Source of the DNA: Streptomyces abyssomicinicus
GTDB lineage: Bacteria; Actinomycetota; Actinomycetes; Streptomycetales; Streptomycetaceae
Direction: 5' to 3'
DNA: 64,000 bases
NCBI RefSeq assembly: GCF_008974245.1
Contig: NZ_BBZI01000010.1
Span: 248,001-312,000 of the forward strand
A model generated the notes under the pieces. That model made no database searches. It worked only from the letters and a program-made list of their open reading frames with translations, and had not been told where the DNA came from. The translations under genes were made by a program, and so were the position numbers. This document shows, piece after piece, positions 10,034 to 19,125 of the stretch. Within the stretch, counting starts at the first letter, position 1, and each line of letters starts with the position of its first letter.

Positions 10034-11518
10034 TCACCGACCCGCGGTGACCGCCTCGTCCGGCGCCGGCCTGGGCGCCCTGCGCTCCAGGCCCAGCCGC
10101 AGCCCCTCCGGCATCAGGGTGAGCCGCTCCGAGACGCTCAGCCGGTACTCCGGGCGGGGCCGGAACTCGTAGCGGCGCAGCAGCAGCCCCAGCACCAGCG
10201 TCGCCTCGTGCAACGCGAACTGGCGGCCGATGCAGGCCCGGGCGCCGGTGCCGAAGGGCTTGAAGACGTGCGCGGGCCGCCCCCGCACCGCCGCGGCCTC
10301 GAAGCGGTCCGGGTCGAACCGTTCCGGCTCCGGCCCCCAGACCGCCGGATCCCGGTGCAGCAGCGGCAGCACCACCAGCGCCCACGCGCCGCGCCGCATC
10401 GGGTGCGTGCCGCCCAGCACCGTGTCCTCCAGGGCCACCCGGGCGAAGGCCGGGGCGGTCGGCCACAGCCGCAGCGACTCGTCCAGCACGCGCCGGACGT
10501 ACCGCAGCTTGGCCACCTGCTCGTACCCCGGGGAGACGACGTCGCCCCAGACCCGGTCCACCTCCTCGCGCGCCCGCGCCGCGATCTCCGGGTGCAGCGA
10601 GAGGTAGTGCAGGGCGAACGAGAGCGCGCCCGAGGTCGTCTCGTGACCGGCGACCAGGAAGGTGATCACCTGACGGCGGACGTTGTCCAGCGACAGCCGC
10701 TCCCCGGTGTCGGGATGGGCGGTCTCCAGCATCCGGTCCAGCAGGTCGCCGTCGCCCGGCCGTCCGTCCGCCACCCGGGCCCGGACCACCTCGTCCACCG
10801 TGTCGTTGAGCAGCGCCAGGTCCCGCTCGCCGCGCCGGTCCGCGGCCCGGCCGCCCAGCAGCCCGGCCAGCGGACCCGGCAGGGCGGTGCGCCGCTGGGC
10901 GTAGCTCAGGTAGCCCACCATCGCGTCGACGAAGGGGTGGGGCCGGGCCCGTTCGAACGAACCGAAGTCATGGCCGAACCCGGTGCGGGCGATGGTCTCC
11001 AGGGTCAGCTTGGTCATGTCGCCGGGCACGTCCACCGGGCGCCCGGCCGCCAGCTCGGTGTCCCAGTGGCCGGTCAGCCGGTCCGCCACGTCCAGCATGG
11101 CCCGGTGGTACCCGGCCATCGCCTCCCGGCTGAACCCGGGCGCCAGCACGTCGTGCGCCAGCTGCCAGTTGGGCTCGTGGTTGTGCGCCGTGAACAGGCC
11201 GTCCTTGGCGAGGGGGCGCAGCGCCGCGATGCCGGGGGCGACGAACTTGGCGAAGCGGGACTCGTCCGACAGATCCGCCACCAGCTCCGCGCCGCCGACG
11301 AACACCAGCTCGAAGGAGAGCACCTTCCGACGGAAGATCGGCCCCAGTTCGCTTCCCCGGCGCACGGTGTCCTGCAGCGGCCGGGACCGGTCGGTCCCCA
11401 GGACGTCGCCCAGCAACGGCACCCGGCGGGGCGGGTGCGGGATCAGGTCGAGCCGCGGCCAGGCCTCCCGGACGCCGGGCACCGGAGCAACCGCCCGGAC
11501 CGTGTTGCTGCTCGCCAT
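10034..11518 (-). CDS. Cytochrome P450, CYP102-like heme domain without reductase
   Basis: A 494-residue P450 with AGHETT (I-helix, 290-295), ESLR (K-helix, 347-350), FDPDRF (PERF region) and FGTGARACIG with heme Cys429. The FGHDFGSFERARPHPFVDAM segment and overall spacing resemble the heme domain of the self-sufficient P450 BM3 family (CYP102). The protein ends right after the heme domain and no flavodoxin/FAD reductase gene is adjacent. CYP102-type enzymes hydroxylate fatty acids. ATG at 11518 has GGGAGGG upstream; the longer frame adds a non-conserved N-terminus. Confidence 0.88.
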   Translation of the reverse strand: MASSNTVRAVAPVPGVREAWPRLDLIPHPPRRVPLLGDVLGTDRSRPLQDTVRRGSELGPIFRRKVLSFELVFVGGAELVADLSDESRFAKFVAPGIAALRPLAKDGLFTAHNHEPNWQLAHDVLAPGFSREAMAGYHRAMLDVADRLTGHWDTELAAGRPVDVPGDMTKLTLETIARTGFGHDFGSFERARPHPFVDAMVGYLSYAQRRTALPGPLAGLLGGRAADRRGERDLALLNDTVDEVVRARVADGRPGDGDLLDRMLETAHPDTGERLSLDNVRRQVITFLVAGHETTSGALSFALHYLSLHPEIAARAREEVDRVWGDVVSPGYEQVAKLRYVRRVLDESLRLWPTAPAFARVALEDTVLGGTHPMRRGAWALVVLPLLHRDPAVWGPEPERFDPDRFEAAAVRGRPAHVFKPFGTGARACIGRQFALHEATLVLGLLLRRYEFRPRPEYRLSVSERLTLMPEGLRLGLERRAPRPAPDEAVTAGR

Positions 11519-11613
11519 GGACCCTCCCGATCGAACCGCCGTGTCACCGGGCCGCCGTCCCGCGCTGTGCCGGAGGCGGCCCGGTGACCATCGTGCCTTC
11601 CGGGAACCGTCCG

Positions 11614-12765
11614 TCACCAGTCCCCGTCCGCCACCGGGCTGCCCGGCGCGTCACCCAGCTGGACCACCTGGTGCGGGCCCGGCGCGACCCACGGCGTGTG
11701 GTCGTCGCCGAGCCAGTCGCCCACCGGCTTGACACCGGACAGGGTCTCCGAGGGGTCCAGGTCCTGCGCGTTCTCGTCGTAGTGCTCGAACCAGGGCAGG
11801 CCCGCCCGGGTGTAGGCGGCGCGGTCGACGGGGGAGGGCGGGGGCGCCTCGCCGGTGATCCGGCGCCACTCGGGCGGCGTCACCAGATGCACGAAGACCC
11901 GTCCGGAGGCCTTGTCCGACCAGTTGGAAAGCGGCCGCGTGTCGCGGTGCACCTGCTGGCGCATGGAACCTCCCGCGCCCAGACCCATCGCCGGAGCCGA
12001 CCGCTGCGGAGCCGCACCGGCCGGAGCCGGAGGCGGCACCGCCCCGGGGGCCGGTGCCCCGGGGGCCGCGCCGGGGGCGGGCGGCGGCGCCCCGAACACC
12101 ATGTTGTCCGGGGGCGCCGGCATGGGCATCGCGGCGTACGGCGCGGGCGCGGGCGGCATCCCGGAGTACGGCGGGGGCGTCGGGACGGGACCCGGAGGCG
12201 GGGGCCAGGCCGCCGACCCCGCCCGCAGACGGGTCCACTCGGCCAGCTTCCCGTCGGTCAGCCCGAACACCTGGAGCTGGATCCCGCCCCAGGTCTCCTC
12301 ACCGGTCACCTGGCCCTCCACGGTCGCGCCCATGCCCAGCGGGACCGCCACGAACTGACGGACCGTGCCGTGCCCGGAGTTGATGCCGTCAAGCCAGGGC
12401 TGGTCCGGCAGCGGCAGGTAGTTCTGCGGCTTCGAGGAGAGCCGGCCGCTCCACGGCTTCCCGGAGACCGCGCACACCTTGCCCACCCCGACCTGGAGCG
12501 CCGCCGGGCGCGAGGTGCCCCCGAAGTGCAGCCACATCGCCTCACGGAGGTACACCGGCAGCATCACCCCGCCACGCGCCAGCCATTCGGCCGGCACAGT
12601 GCCGGGGAAGTCCTCCACCCGGCGCAGCGGGAACGAGCCGAGCCCGGGGGGCAGCGCGTGGGTGCCCGTCTCGGGCAGGCGCAGGGTCCGGATGAACCGC
12701 ACCCGCACCCCGCCCGGCAGCACCAGGCCGTCCCCGTCGATCCGTACCGTGTCCGTCCCGCCCAT
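11614..12765 (-). CDS. Conserved hypothetical protein with Pro/Ala-rich linker
   Basis: 383 residues. The N-terminal about 180 residues form a globular beta-rich domain (LREAMWLHFGG, LQVGVGKVCAVSGKPW, FVAVPLGMGATVEGQVTG). Then comes a disordered Pro/Ala/Gly linker (about 185-270) and a C-terminal domain with SNWSDKASGRVFVHLVTPPEWRRITGE. No signal peptide is present. ATG at 12765 is preceded by GAGGGGAG at 6 bases. The architecture occurs as an unassigned family in actinomycetes, to my knowledge without a function. It lies just downstream of the aromatic-acid-exporter-like gene and may be in its transcript. Confidence 0.75.
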   Translation of the reverse strand: MGGTDTVRIDGDGLVLPGGVRVRFIRTLRLPETGTHALPPGLGSFPLRRVEDFPGTVPAEWLARGGVMLPVYLREAMWLHFGGTSRPAALQVGVGKVCAVSGKPWSGRLSSKPQNYLPLPDQPWLDGINSGHGTVRQFVAVPLGMGATVEGQVTGEETWGGIQLQVFGLTDGKLAEWTRLRAGSAAWPPPPGPVPTPPPYSGMPPAPAPYAAMPMPAPPDNMVFGAPPPAPGAAPGAPAPGAVPPPAPAGAAPQRSAPAMGLGAGGSMRQQVHRDTRPLSNWSDKASGRVFVHLVTPPEWRRITGEAPPPSPVDRAAYTRAGLPWFEHYDENAQDLDPSETLSGVKPVGDWLGDDHTPWVAPGPHQVVQLGDAPGSPVADGDW

Positions 12766-12821
12766 GCCACGCTCCCCTCGTCCGGGCCCGCAGGCCGGGC
12801 CCGTCCGTCAGGAAGTACGCC

Positions 12822-14060
12822 TCAGGACCGCGCCCGGTTCCGCCGGCGCCTGGGGATGCGCAGTTTGCGGCGCAGCTCCTCCAGCCGCCGCTTGCGCTCC
12901 CGCTGGAGGCGGGTGTTGCGGTCCAGCTCCTCCAGCAGACGGCGGGAGCGGTGGTCGGTGTCCAGTTCGTCGAGGATGCGGGTGATCTCGGTGAGGAAGG
13001 CGCCCACCAGCTGCCAGTCCTTGGGATCGTCCCGCACGCGCTCCAGCAGGATGTGGGCCAGCCGGTCCCGGGTGGCCGACGCCTGCGCCAGCTCGGCCGC
13101 CAGCCGCTCCTCCGCCTCTTCGGCACTGGCGCTGACGTCGGAGATCACCATCACCCCGAAGCTCACCACCGCGTCCCCGACCTCGGCGAGCAGCTCCTCG
13201 ACCACCGGGCCCGCCTGGGGGACGAACAGCGGGTCCGGGTCACGCCGCTTGGCCAGGTCGGTGAAGCTGCGGGCGATGACCCGCAGCACCACCGTGCAGA
13301 TCTCCAGGGTGTCCAGCCCGGTCCGCAGCACGACCCGGTGCAGCAGACCCTCCCGGACCCTCGGATTGAGGCGCAGACTGTCCTCGGCCTGCCGCAGTGC
13401 CGCGTCGACGCCGGCGATGTGCTGGTCCAGGGCGCGCGCCTCGTGGAGCCGGGCCGTGGCGTGCGGCACCGGCGTGTGCCCCGACGCCTCCTCGCCCATC
13501 CGCAGCATCAGCTGCCGCATCCGCCGGGACAGGTCCGTCAGTGACTCCGCGGCCACGTCCACCCAGACCGGGGGGACGAAGAGGAAGTTGAAGGAGAGTC
13601 CGACGACCGCGCCGATCAGCGTCTCGACGATCCGCGCCCACGCCGTGTCGCCCACCGTGGTCACGCCCAGCACCAGCATGGCGCTGATCGCCACCTCGGG
13701 CAGGAAGTCCCCGGTTCGTGCCAGCCGTCCGATGACCAGCGACGCCAGGATGATCAGCGCCAGACTCCACCAGGACAGGCCGACCACCCGGGTGAAGACG
13801 ATGGCGATGAGCACGCCCGCCACGACCGCGTTCACCCGCTCGATGCCGGTGGTCAGCGTCGAGTAGAGGGTCACCTGCACGACCAGCAGCGCGGTCAGCG
13901 GAGCCGTCAGCGGCACCGCCTCGGGGCTCAGGTGGAGCGCGATGACGTAGGAGATCGTCGCGGCCGCCGTCGCCCGCAAGGTGTGGACGACGTCCGGATC
14001 CCTCTTCCACCTCCGGTACTTCGTGACCAGCGCTGCCTTCACACCTCGTACGTCCCGCAT
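12822..14060 (-). CDS. Aromatic acid exporter (ArAE/FUSC-like) membrane protein
   Basis: 412 residues. About six N-terminal transmembrane segments (the block from TISYVIALHLS to FNFLFVPPVWVDV) are followed by a long, charged, mostly helical cytoplasmic region ending in an Arg/Lys-rich coiled coil. This matches the DUF939/ArAE_1 half-length branch of the aromatic acid exporter superfamily, whose characterised members (AaeB) export aromatic acids. ATG at 14060 with GGAAGG 8 bases upstream was preferred over the longer frame to 14162. A second FUSC-type gene lies at 16019-17251, suggesting local paralogy. Confidence 0.8.
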   Translation of the reverse strand: MRDVRGVKAALVTKYRRWKRDPDVVHTLRATAAATISYVIALHLSPEAVPLTAPLTALLVVQVTLYSTLTTGIERVNAVVAGVLIAIVFTRVVGLSWWSLALIILASLVIGRLARTGDFLPEVAISAMLVLGVTTVGDTAWARIVETLIGAVVGLSFNFLFVPPVWVDVAAESLTDLSRRMRQLMLRMGEEASGHTPVPHATARLHEARALDQHIAGVDAALRQAEDSLRLNPRVREGLLHRVVLRTGLDTLEICTVVLRVIARSFTDLAKRRDPDPLFVPQAGPVVEELLAEVGDAVVSFGVMVISDVSASAEEAEERLAAELAQASATRDRLAHILLERVRDDPKDWQLVGAFLTEITRILDELDTDHRSRRLLEELDRNTRLQRERKRRLEELRRKLRIPRRRRNRARS

Positions 14061-14210
14061 GCCCCGCGCCTTCCCGCTCCCGGGCACCCCCAACACGTGT
14101 GTTCCGCCAGGTGGCGCCCTGTGCGGTCCATCGTCGCGGCCCGGGCCGTGGATCCGTTCCACGACACGGGCCGCGAGGGCGCCGGTCCGGGCCGCCCGGG
14201 TGAGGGGACG

Positions 14211-14669
14211 TCAGCCGGCGGGCTCCTCGGGGACCGGATGCTCGGGGTTGGGGCTGCCGCCGTGCGGGGCTCCGGGGCGGCCGGTGCCCGCCTCGTCGGT
14301 GTCGGGCAACTCCTCGTCGCCGCCCTCGCCCGGCCGGTCGTCCGGTCCGGTGCCGGCGGGCCGGGGTTCCGCGTCCCAGCGGTCGTCGTCCTCGGTCGCC
14401 TGCTGGTCCTGCGGATCACGGGGCACGGGTTTGGCGGCGGCCGCGGGGCGCTCCGGGTCCTCCCGGCCTCCCGGCTCCTGCCGTGCCGCGTCGGCCTCGG
14501 ACCTCCCGGGCGCCGTCGACGGATCGCGGTCCGGGGAGGCCGCCGCGCCCGGGCCCGCCTCCGGGGCACGCGCCGCGTCACGGCGCTCCGCCTCCTGCGA
14601 ACCGGCCTGCTGGTCCGGCATGTCACGGGGGACCGGCTGCGTGCCTGCCCCGGCTGTCACGTCACTCAC
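14211..14669 (-). CDS. Small disordered acidic protein
   Basis: About 152 residues, almost entirely Pro, Glu, Asp, Arg, Gln, Ala and Gly, with no hydrophobic core. The motif PVPRD occurs twice with DQQA (near the N-terminus and mid-protein), hinting at an internal duplication. Such hydrophilin-like proteins are frequent in stress regulons, but no function can be assigned. The GTG start at 14669 follows GGGAG by 8 bases. A near-consensus sigma-B-type promoter lies about 75 bases upstream, consistent with stress expression. Confidence 0.6.
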   Translation of the reverse strand: MSDVTAGAGTQPVPRDMPDQQAGSQEAERRDAARAPEAGPGAAASPDRDPSTAPGRSEADAARQEPGGREDPERPAAAAKPVPRDPQDQQATEDDDRWDAEPRPAGTGPDDRPGEGGDEELPDTDEAGTGRPGAPHGGSPNPEHPVPEEPAG

Positions 14670-14744
14670 GAGTTCCACTCCCTTTCTCCGGGCCACCGGT
14701 CGGCGTCCCGGGCCTCACCCGTCGGACATGGCCCGGCCCTGCGG

Positions 14745-14769
14745 GTACCTCCGCACCCGGGAGCGAAAC
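14745..14769 (-). promoter_or_regulatory. Sigma-B-type promoter (near-match)
   Basis: Read on the minus strand: GTTT (14769-14766), 15 bases, AGGTAC (14750-14745). The streptomycete sigma-B consensus is GNNT, 14-16 bases, GGGTAY; this differs at one -10 base. It lies about 75 bases before the GTG of the disordered acidic protein. Confidence 0.45.
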
Positions 14770-14836
14770 GCCATGATCGTCTCCCGAGGGGGCGAGGGCG
14801 GACCACGGCGAGGGCCGTGGCGGCCGCGCCCGGGTC

Positions 14837-15862
14837 TCAGCCCGCGAGCCGCCCGCGCAGCGGGGCCGTCGCCTGCCCCGCGCCCTCGCGCATGCCCGCC
14901 AGGAACTCCTCGACCACCGACTCGGCGTCCCGCGTCGGCCGCCAGCCCAGCACCTCCCGGGCCCGCCCGCTGTCCAGCAGCGGAACCCGCAGCACCGCGT
15001 CGAACAGGTGCGGGGACGCGGGCAGCACCCGCAGGCGCCACGCCGCGGCGATCGCCGCCCGCGCCGCGCCCGCCGGCACCCGCACCGGCCGGGCGCCGAA
15101 CATCCGCCCGAGCACCTGGGCGTCCAGCGGCGGGCCGGCCGCCAGGTTGAACGGGCCGCGCGCGTCGGGGGAGAGGGCCGCGATCCGGTAGGCCTCGGCC
15201 GCGTCGTCGGTGTGCAGGGCCTGCACCCGCAGCCCCGGGATGTCCGGCAGGACCGGCAGCACGCCCGGCCGGGCGACGGCGCCCGGCAGGAACCTGCCGC
15301 CGAAGATGCGCCGCTGCTCGCTCGCCGACTCCCTCTTGAACAGGAACGCCGGCCGCATGCGCACCACGCGGACCCCCGGGTGCTCCCGCTCGAAGGTGTC
15401 CAGCGCCCGTTCCAGGTAGGACTTCTCGCGCGTGTAGGCGGCGTCCGGCCAGCCGTGCGTCGGCCACGACTCGTCCACCTCGCGGTCCTTCGGGCCCGGC
15501 GAGTACGCCCCGACCGACGAGGCGTGCACCAGCGCCGGAACCCCGGCGGCGGCCACCGCCTCGAACACCCGCAGACTGCCCAGGACGTTGGTGCGCCAGG
15601 TCAGCACCGGGTCGTGCGTGGGCTGGAACGCCCACGCGAGGTGCACCACGGCGTCCGCGCCCCGGAACACCTCCACCAGGCGGGCCCCGGACTCCTCCCG
15701 CGCCAGGTCCAGCGCCTGCCACTCGGTCCGCTCCGGCCGCCACTCGGGCACCCGCCGGGCGATCCCCGTCACCGAGGCCACCGCCGGGTCCCCGGTGAGG
15801 GCGCGCACCACGCTGGTGCCCACGTTGCCGGTCGCCCCCGTCACCACGATTCTGCCGCTCAC
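14837..15862 (-). CDS. NAD(P)-dependent epimerase/dehydratase (extended SDR)
   Basis: 341 residues with the N-terminal Rossmann motif TGATGNVG (8-15), the conserved VHLAWAFQPTHD region after beta-4, the active-site HASSVGAYSPG serine and the YTREK (Tyr-x-x-x-Lys) catalytic pair. The length fits atypical/extended SDRs acting on nucleotide sugars or related substrates. GTG at 15862 has GAGGAG upstream; the N-terminal extension in the longer frame is not conserved-looking. Substrate is unknown. It sits between two FUSC-like transporter genes on the same strand. Confidence 0.84.
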   Translation of the reverse strand: MSGRIVVTGATGNVGTSVVRALTGDPAVASVTGIARRVPEWRPERTEWQALDLAREESGARLVEVFRGADAVVHLAWAFQPTHDPVLTWRTNVLGSLRVFEAVAAAGVPALVHASSVGAYSPGPKDREVDESWPTHGWPDAAYTREKSYLERALDTFEREHPGVRVVRMRPAFLFKRESASEQRRIFGGRFLPGAVARPGVLPVLPDIPGLRVQALHTDDAAEAYRIAALSPDARGPFNLAAGPPLDAQVLGRMFGARPVRVPAGAARAAIAAAWRLRVLPASPHLFDAVLRVPLLDSGRAREVLGWRPTRDAESVVEEFLAGMREGAGQATAPLRGRLAG

Positions 15863-15916
15863 GCCGTGCTCCTCACGTCGGTACCGGCGGCCGGGTACCC
15901 GGCCGGGCCCGGCGCT

Positions 15917-16019
15917 CACCCGCCGCGTACCGCCGGACGGCCACCCACCGCGTACCGCCTGGGCGGCCACCCGCCGCGTACCGCCTGCGCGGTCACCCGT
16001 CGCGTACCGCCTGGGCGGT
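15917..16019. repeat. Four tandem 26-bp repeats after the FUSC gene
   Basis: Four head-to-tail copies (25, 26, 26 and 26 bp; starts at 15917, 15942, 15968 and 15994) share the core CGCGTACCGCC with a few substitutions. Each 26-bp copy can fold locally through CCGCC/GGCGG. The last copy abuts the stop codon of the FUSC gene (16019). No protein frame obviously uses them. Confidence 0.85.
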
Positions 16020-17251
16020 CACTCCCGCCGGGCGCCCAGCGAGGTGTCCGCCCACACGTTCTCGGCGTGCAGCAGCAGCGCGCCCAGCACCGCGGCCCGC
16101 GACGGGTCCTGGGCGGCGTGCTCGCGCAGGTTCTCCCGCAGCGCCGAGTGGAGCTCCGACAGCCGCTCCTCCGACGGCTCCGACGGCTCGGGCGGCGCCT
16201 CCGGGGCCTCGCCGGCGGGCTCCGCCGGGCGTCCCCCGTCCCGGGGACCGCCCTCGCGCAGATCGCTGCGGGTCGCTCCGGCCGGACCCGAGGCCAGCCG
16301 CCGGCTCTCCGCCTCGCAGGCCAGCCCCAGCACCTCCAGCATCCCGGCGTACCGGTGCAGCGCCGCGCGGTCCGGAGGCAGGGGCGACCGGCCCGCGTCC
16401 GCCGCCACCGACAGCGCCCGGGTGAGCGCGACGACCTGACCGGTCACCCGTGCCCAGCGTTCGTCCTCCTCGGCGGACGGCACGTCCATCGGGACCCGCC
16501 GCAGCCGGCGCAGCCGGTTCGCGGTCAGCCGCAGACTCTCGTCCGACCAGCCGCGCGCCGACCGCAGGCCCTCCAGCCGTCGCTCCAGACGATCGGTGGC
16601 CCGCGACCAGCGGGACGCCGCGGCGTCGTCCCACTCGGCGTCGGGCAGTTCCTCGGCCACCTGCCGCAGCACCGCCCCCGCCTCCCGGGCCAGACCCGCC
16701 AGGTTGTCCCGCACGTCACGCAGATGGACCGGCGGCAGCACCAGCGCGTTGACGGCCACCCCGATCGCCGCCCCCAGCACCGCCTGGCCCACCCGGTGGC
16801 CCACCGCCTCCGCCCCCACCGTGCCGGTGGCCAGCGTGAACACCGCCGTGGTCGCCGCGTAGCCGCCCTGGTCGCCGAAGCGCGACCACTGGGCCAGCAG
16901 CATCAACGGCGGCAGGCACACCGCCATGGCCGCCAGCTCGTCCCCGGTCAGTGCCTGCGCGCCACTGGCCAGCAGCGTCCCCGCACAGATGGCCACGCAC
17001 TGCTGCGCCGCCCTCAGCAGCGAGCCGTACACGGTGGCCTGCACCAGCACCAGGGCCGCCCAGGGCGCCATCAGCGCCATCGGGTCGTCCAGCCACAGCC
17101 GGGCCACCGCCCAGGCCAGCAGCGCCGCCGCGGACGCCTTGAAGGACTGGACCAGCAGGTCGCGTTCCCGCCCCGACCCGCTCACCGCGTTGCGGACCGT
17201 CGCGCCGACGGCGCGCAGCTCCCGGCCGATCGCCTCCGTCGCACGGTTCAT
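16019..17251 (-). CDS. FUSC family protein (aromatic acid exporter-like)
   Basis: 410 residues. An N-terminal membrane domain of about six helices (from LLVQSFKASAAALLAWAVARLW through VNALVLPPVHL) is followed by a long soluble helical region with a Pro/Glu linker near 335-355. It resembles the FUSC/ArAE superfamily and is distantly similar in layout to the 12822-14060 protein. The ATG at 17251 has only a weak ribosome site. Role inferred: export of an aromatic or other hydrophobic acid. The tandem repeat array starts at its stop codon. Confidence 0.78.
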   Translation of the reverse strand: MNRATEAIGRELRAVGATVRNAVSGSGRERDLLVQSFKASAAALLAWAVARLWLDDPMALMAPWAALVLVQATVYGSLLRAAQQCVAICAGTLLASGAQALTGDELAAMAVCLPPLMLLAQWSRFGDQGGYAATTAVFTLATGTVGAEAVGHRVGQAVLGAAIGVAVNALVLPPVHLRDVRDNLAGLAREAGAVLRQVAEELPDAEWDDAAASRWSRATDRLERRLEGLRSARGWSDESLRLTANRLRRLRRVPMDVPSAEEDERWARVTGQVVALTRALSVAADAGRSPLPPDRAALHRYAGMLEVLGLACEAESRRLASGPAGATRSDLREGGPRDGGRPAEPAGEAPEAPPEPSEPSEERLSELHSALRENLREHAAQDPSRAAVLGALLLHAENVWADTSLGARRE

Positions 17252-17308
17252 CCGCCACGGGTTGCCGGAGACCGTCCCGGTAACCGCACCGCACGTGGCC
17301 GCCCCGTC

Positions 17309-17965
17309 TCAGGCCAGCGGGCTCTCCTCCAGCGCCCGCAGCAGATGCGCCGGGTCGGCGTAGACGGCGCTCGCCCCCGCCTCCTCCAGATCGGCGCGCG
17401 GAATCCCGCCGCACAGCACCGCCACCGCGGTGACGCCCGCACGGGTCGCCGCCTTCATGTCCCAGACCGTGTCCCCGACGAACACCGCCCGCTCGGCGGG
17501 CACCCCCGCCAGCTCCAGCGCCTGCTCCACCGGTTCGGGGGCGGGCTTGCCCCGGTCCACGTCGTCCGCGCTCGCCGTCGCGGTGATCGCCTCGTCGGCG
17601 TCCAGAGCCCGGCGCAGCGCCGTCAGTTCCGCGCCGCCCGCGGAGGTGGCCAGCACCACCCGGCGCCCGGCGCCGTGCAGCCGCTTCAGCAGGTCGCCCG
17701 CGCCGGGCAGCGGGTCCAGCCGGTCGAAGTACTGGCCGTACAGGGTCTTGTGCGCCGAGCTGAGGACGCCGTCCTGCTCCTCGTCCCGGTCCTCGCCCAG
17801 CACCCGCGCGATCAGGTCCATGCCGGGCAGGCCCACCGCGCGGTGCACGCTGTGCATCGGCACCCGGTGCCCTGCCTGGCGGAACGCCTCCCACCAGGTG
17901 ACGGCGTGCAGATGATTGGTGTCCACCAGGGTTCCGTCGACGTCGAACACCACCGCGCGCTCCAT
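17309..17965 (-). CDS. HAD family hydrolase (phosphoglycolate phosphatase-like)
   Basis: 218 residues. Motif I DVDGTLVD (8-15) has both catalytic aspartates, motif II is the TSAG threonine/serine (about 107), motif III is the lysine in RGKPAPEP, and motif IV is GDTVWD. The alpha-helical cap between motifs I and II fits subclass C1 (phosphoglycolate or beta-phosphoglucomutase-like phosphatases). ATG at 17965 is preceded by GAGAGG. The precise substrate is not evident. It lies between the FUSC gene and the PHP gene on the same strand. Confidence 0.86.
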   Translation of the reverse strand: MERAVVFDVDGTLVDTNHLHAVTWWEAFRQAGHRVPMHSVHRAVGLPGMDLIARVLGEDRDEEQDGVLSSAHKTLYGQYFDRLDPLPGAGDLLKRLHGAGRRVVLATSAGGAELTALRRALDADEAITATASADDVDRGKPAPEPVEQALELAGVPAERAVFVGDTVWDMKAATRAGVTAVAVLCGGIPRADLEEAGASAVYADPAHLLRALEESPLA

Positions 17966-18038
17966 GCCCGTCCCGCCTCTCGCTCACTTCCCGCCGGCCT
18001 CCGGCGGACTTCCGTCGGGTACCACCGCCACCGCGCCT

Positions 18039-19067
18039 TCAGACGCCCGCCGGGACCACTCCGTCCCTGCTCCACGCGAGCAGCCGCTCGAGCGGCCAGG
18101 TGGTCACCACCCGCTCCGGAGGCACCCCGCACTCCTCGGCCCGGGCACAGCCGTGGATCTGCCACTCCAGCTGGCCCGGCGCGTGGGCGTCCGTGTCGAC
18201 CGAGAACAGCACGCCCGCCCCGACGGCCCGGCGCAGCAGCCGGCGCGGCGGGTCCAGCCGCTCGGGACGGCTGTTGATCTCCAGGGCGGTGCCCGACTCC
18301 GCGCACGCCGCGAACACGGCGTCGGCGTCGAACTCCGACTCGGGACGGCCCCGACCGGTCACCAGCCGTCCCGTGCAGTGGCCCAGCACGTCGGCGTGCG
18401 GGTCGCGGACGGCGGCCACCATCCGGCGGGTCATCGACCGGCTGTCCATCCGGAGCTTGGAGTGGACCGAGACGACCACCACGTCCAGCCGCTCCAGCAG
18501 CTCCGGCTCCTGGTCCAGTGAGCCGTCCTCGAGGATGTCGCACTCGATCCCGGTCAGCAGCCGGAACGGCGCCCACGTCCCATTGAGCCGGTCCACCACC
18601 TCCAGCTGCTCCCGCAGCCGCTCCGGGGAGAGCCCGCGGGCGACCGTCAGACGCGGCGAGTGGTCGGTCAGCACGGCCCACTCGTGGCCGAGCCCCGCGG
18701 CGGCGCGGCCCATCTCCTCGATCGGACTGCCCCCGTCGGACCAGTCCGAGTGCAGGTGGCAGTCGCCCCGCAGCTGCGACCGCAGGTGCTCCCCGCCGGC
18801 GGCGAGCGGTTCGCCGCCCTTGTCCTCGAGCTTCGCCAGATACCCCGGGACCTCACCGGCCAGGGCCTCCACGGCCACCTGGGCGGTCCTGGGGCCGATG
18901 CCCTTCAGGGACTCCAGGGACCCGTTGTCCGCCCGCTCGCGCAGCTCCGCGGCGTCCAGTCCTGCCAGCACCCGGGCGGCCGTCCGGAAGGCGCGCACCC
19001 GGTAGGCCGGTTCCTGGGACCGCTCCAGCAGGTAGGCGATCCGCTCCAGCGCGACGACGGGATCCAT
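18039..19067 (-). CDS. HhH and PHP domain protein (PolX C-terminal-like)
   Basis: 342 residues. The first about 80 form a helix-hairpin-helix region (YRVRAFRTAARVL, then LKGIGPRTAQVAVEAL) as in DNA polymerase X. A PHP metal-dependent phosphoesterase follows, with GDCHLHSDWSDGG, VLTDHSPRL, TGIECDIL, VVSVHSK, VLGHCTGR and DTDAHAPGQL metal-ligand motifs. It lacks the nucleotidyltransferase palm of full PolX, so it is probably a stand-alone DNA-end 3'-exonuclease or phosphatase in repair. ATG at 19067 has GGAGG 7 bases upstream. It is divergent from the SDR gene. Confidence 0.85.
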   Translation of the reverse strand: MDPVVALERIAYLLERSQEPAYRVRAFRTAARVLAGLDAAELRERADNGSLESLKGIGPRTAQVAVEALAGEVPGYLAKLEDKGGEPLAAGGEHLRSQLRGDCHLHSDWSDGGSPIEEMGRAAAGLGHEWAVLTDHSPRLTVARGLSPERLREQLEVVDRLNGTWAPFRLLTGIECDILEDGSLDQEPELLERLDVVVVSVHSKLRMDSRSMTRRMVAAVRDPHADVLGHCTGRLVTGRGRPESEFDADAVFAACAESGTALEINSRPERLDPPRRLLRRAVGAGVLFSVDTDAHAPGQLEWQIHGCARAEECGVPPERVVTTWPLERLLAWSRDGVVPAGV

Positions 19068-19125
19068 CCCGAGCCTCCGATCCGTGGACGGCGTCCCCGG
19101 CGCGACGGGCGCCGGTCCGCGCCCG

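Noticed and set aside
8314-10050. 578-codon plus frame over the S33 hydrolase
   Set aside because: Arg/Pro-rich shadow composition; the 8621-9925 frame has all catalytic motifs.
13932-15191. Long plus-strand ORFs opposite the ArAE and epimerase genes
   Set aside because: Shadow frames of high-GC minus-strand genes; no domain content.
15890-15920. Sigma-B-type promoter for the epimerase (GGGT-N17-GGGTAC, minus strand)
   Set aside because: Spacer of 17 is outside the accepted 14-16 range, so the match is too loose to report as a feature.
14745-16019. CRISPR-like array from repeated GTACC motifs
   Set aside because: Repeats are contiguous with no spacers and no cas genes.
17997-18022. GCCT-N16-GGGTAC on the plus strand
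   Set aside because: Matches the loose sigma-B pattern but no plus-strand gene follows for over 1 kb.
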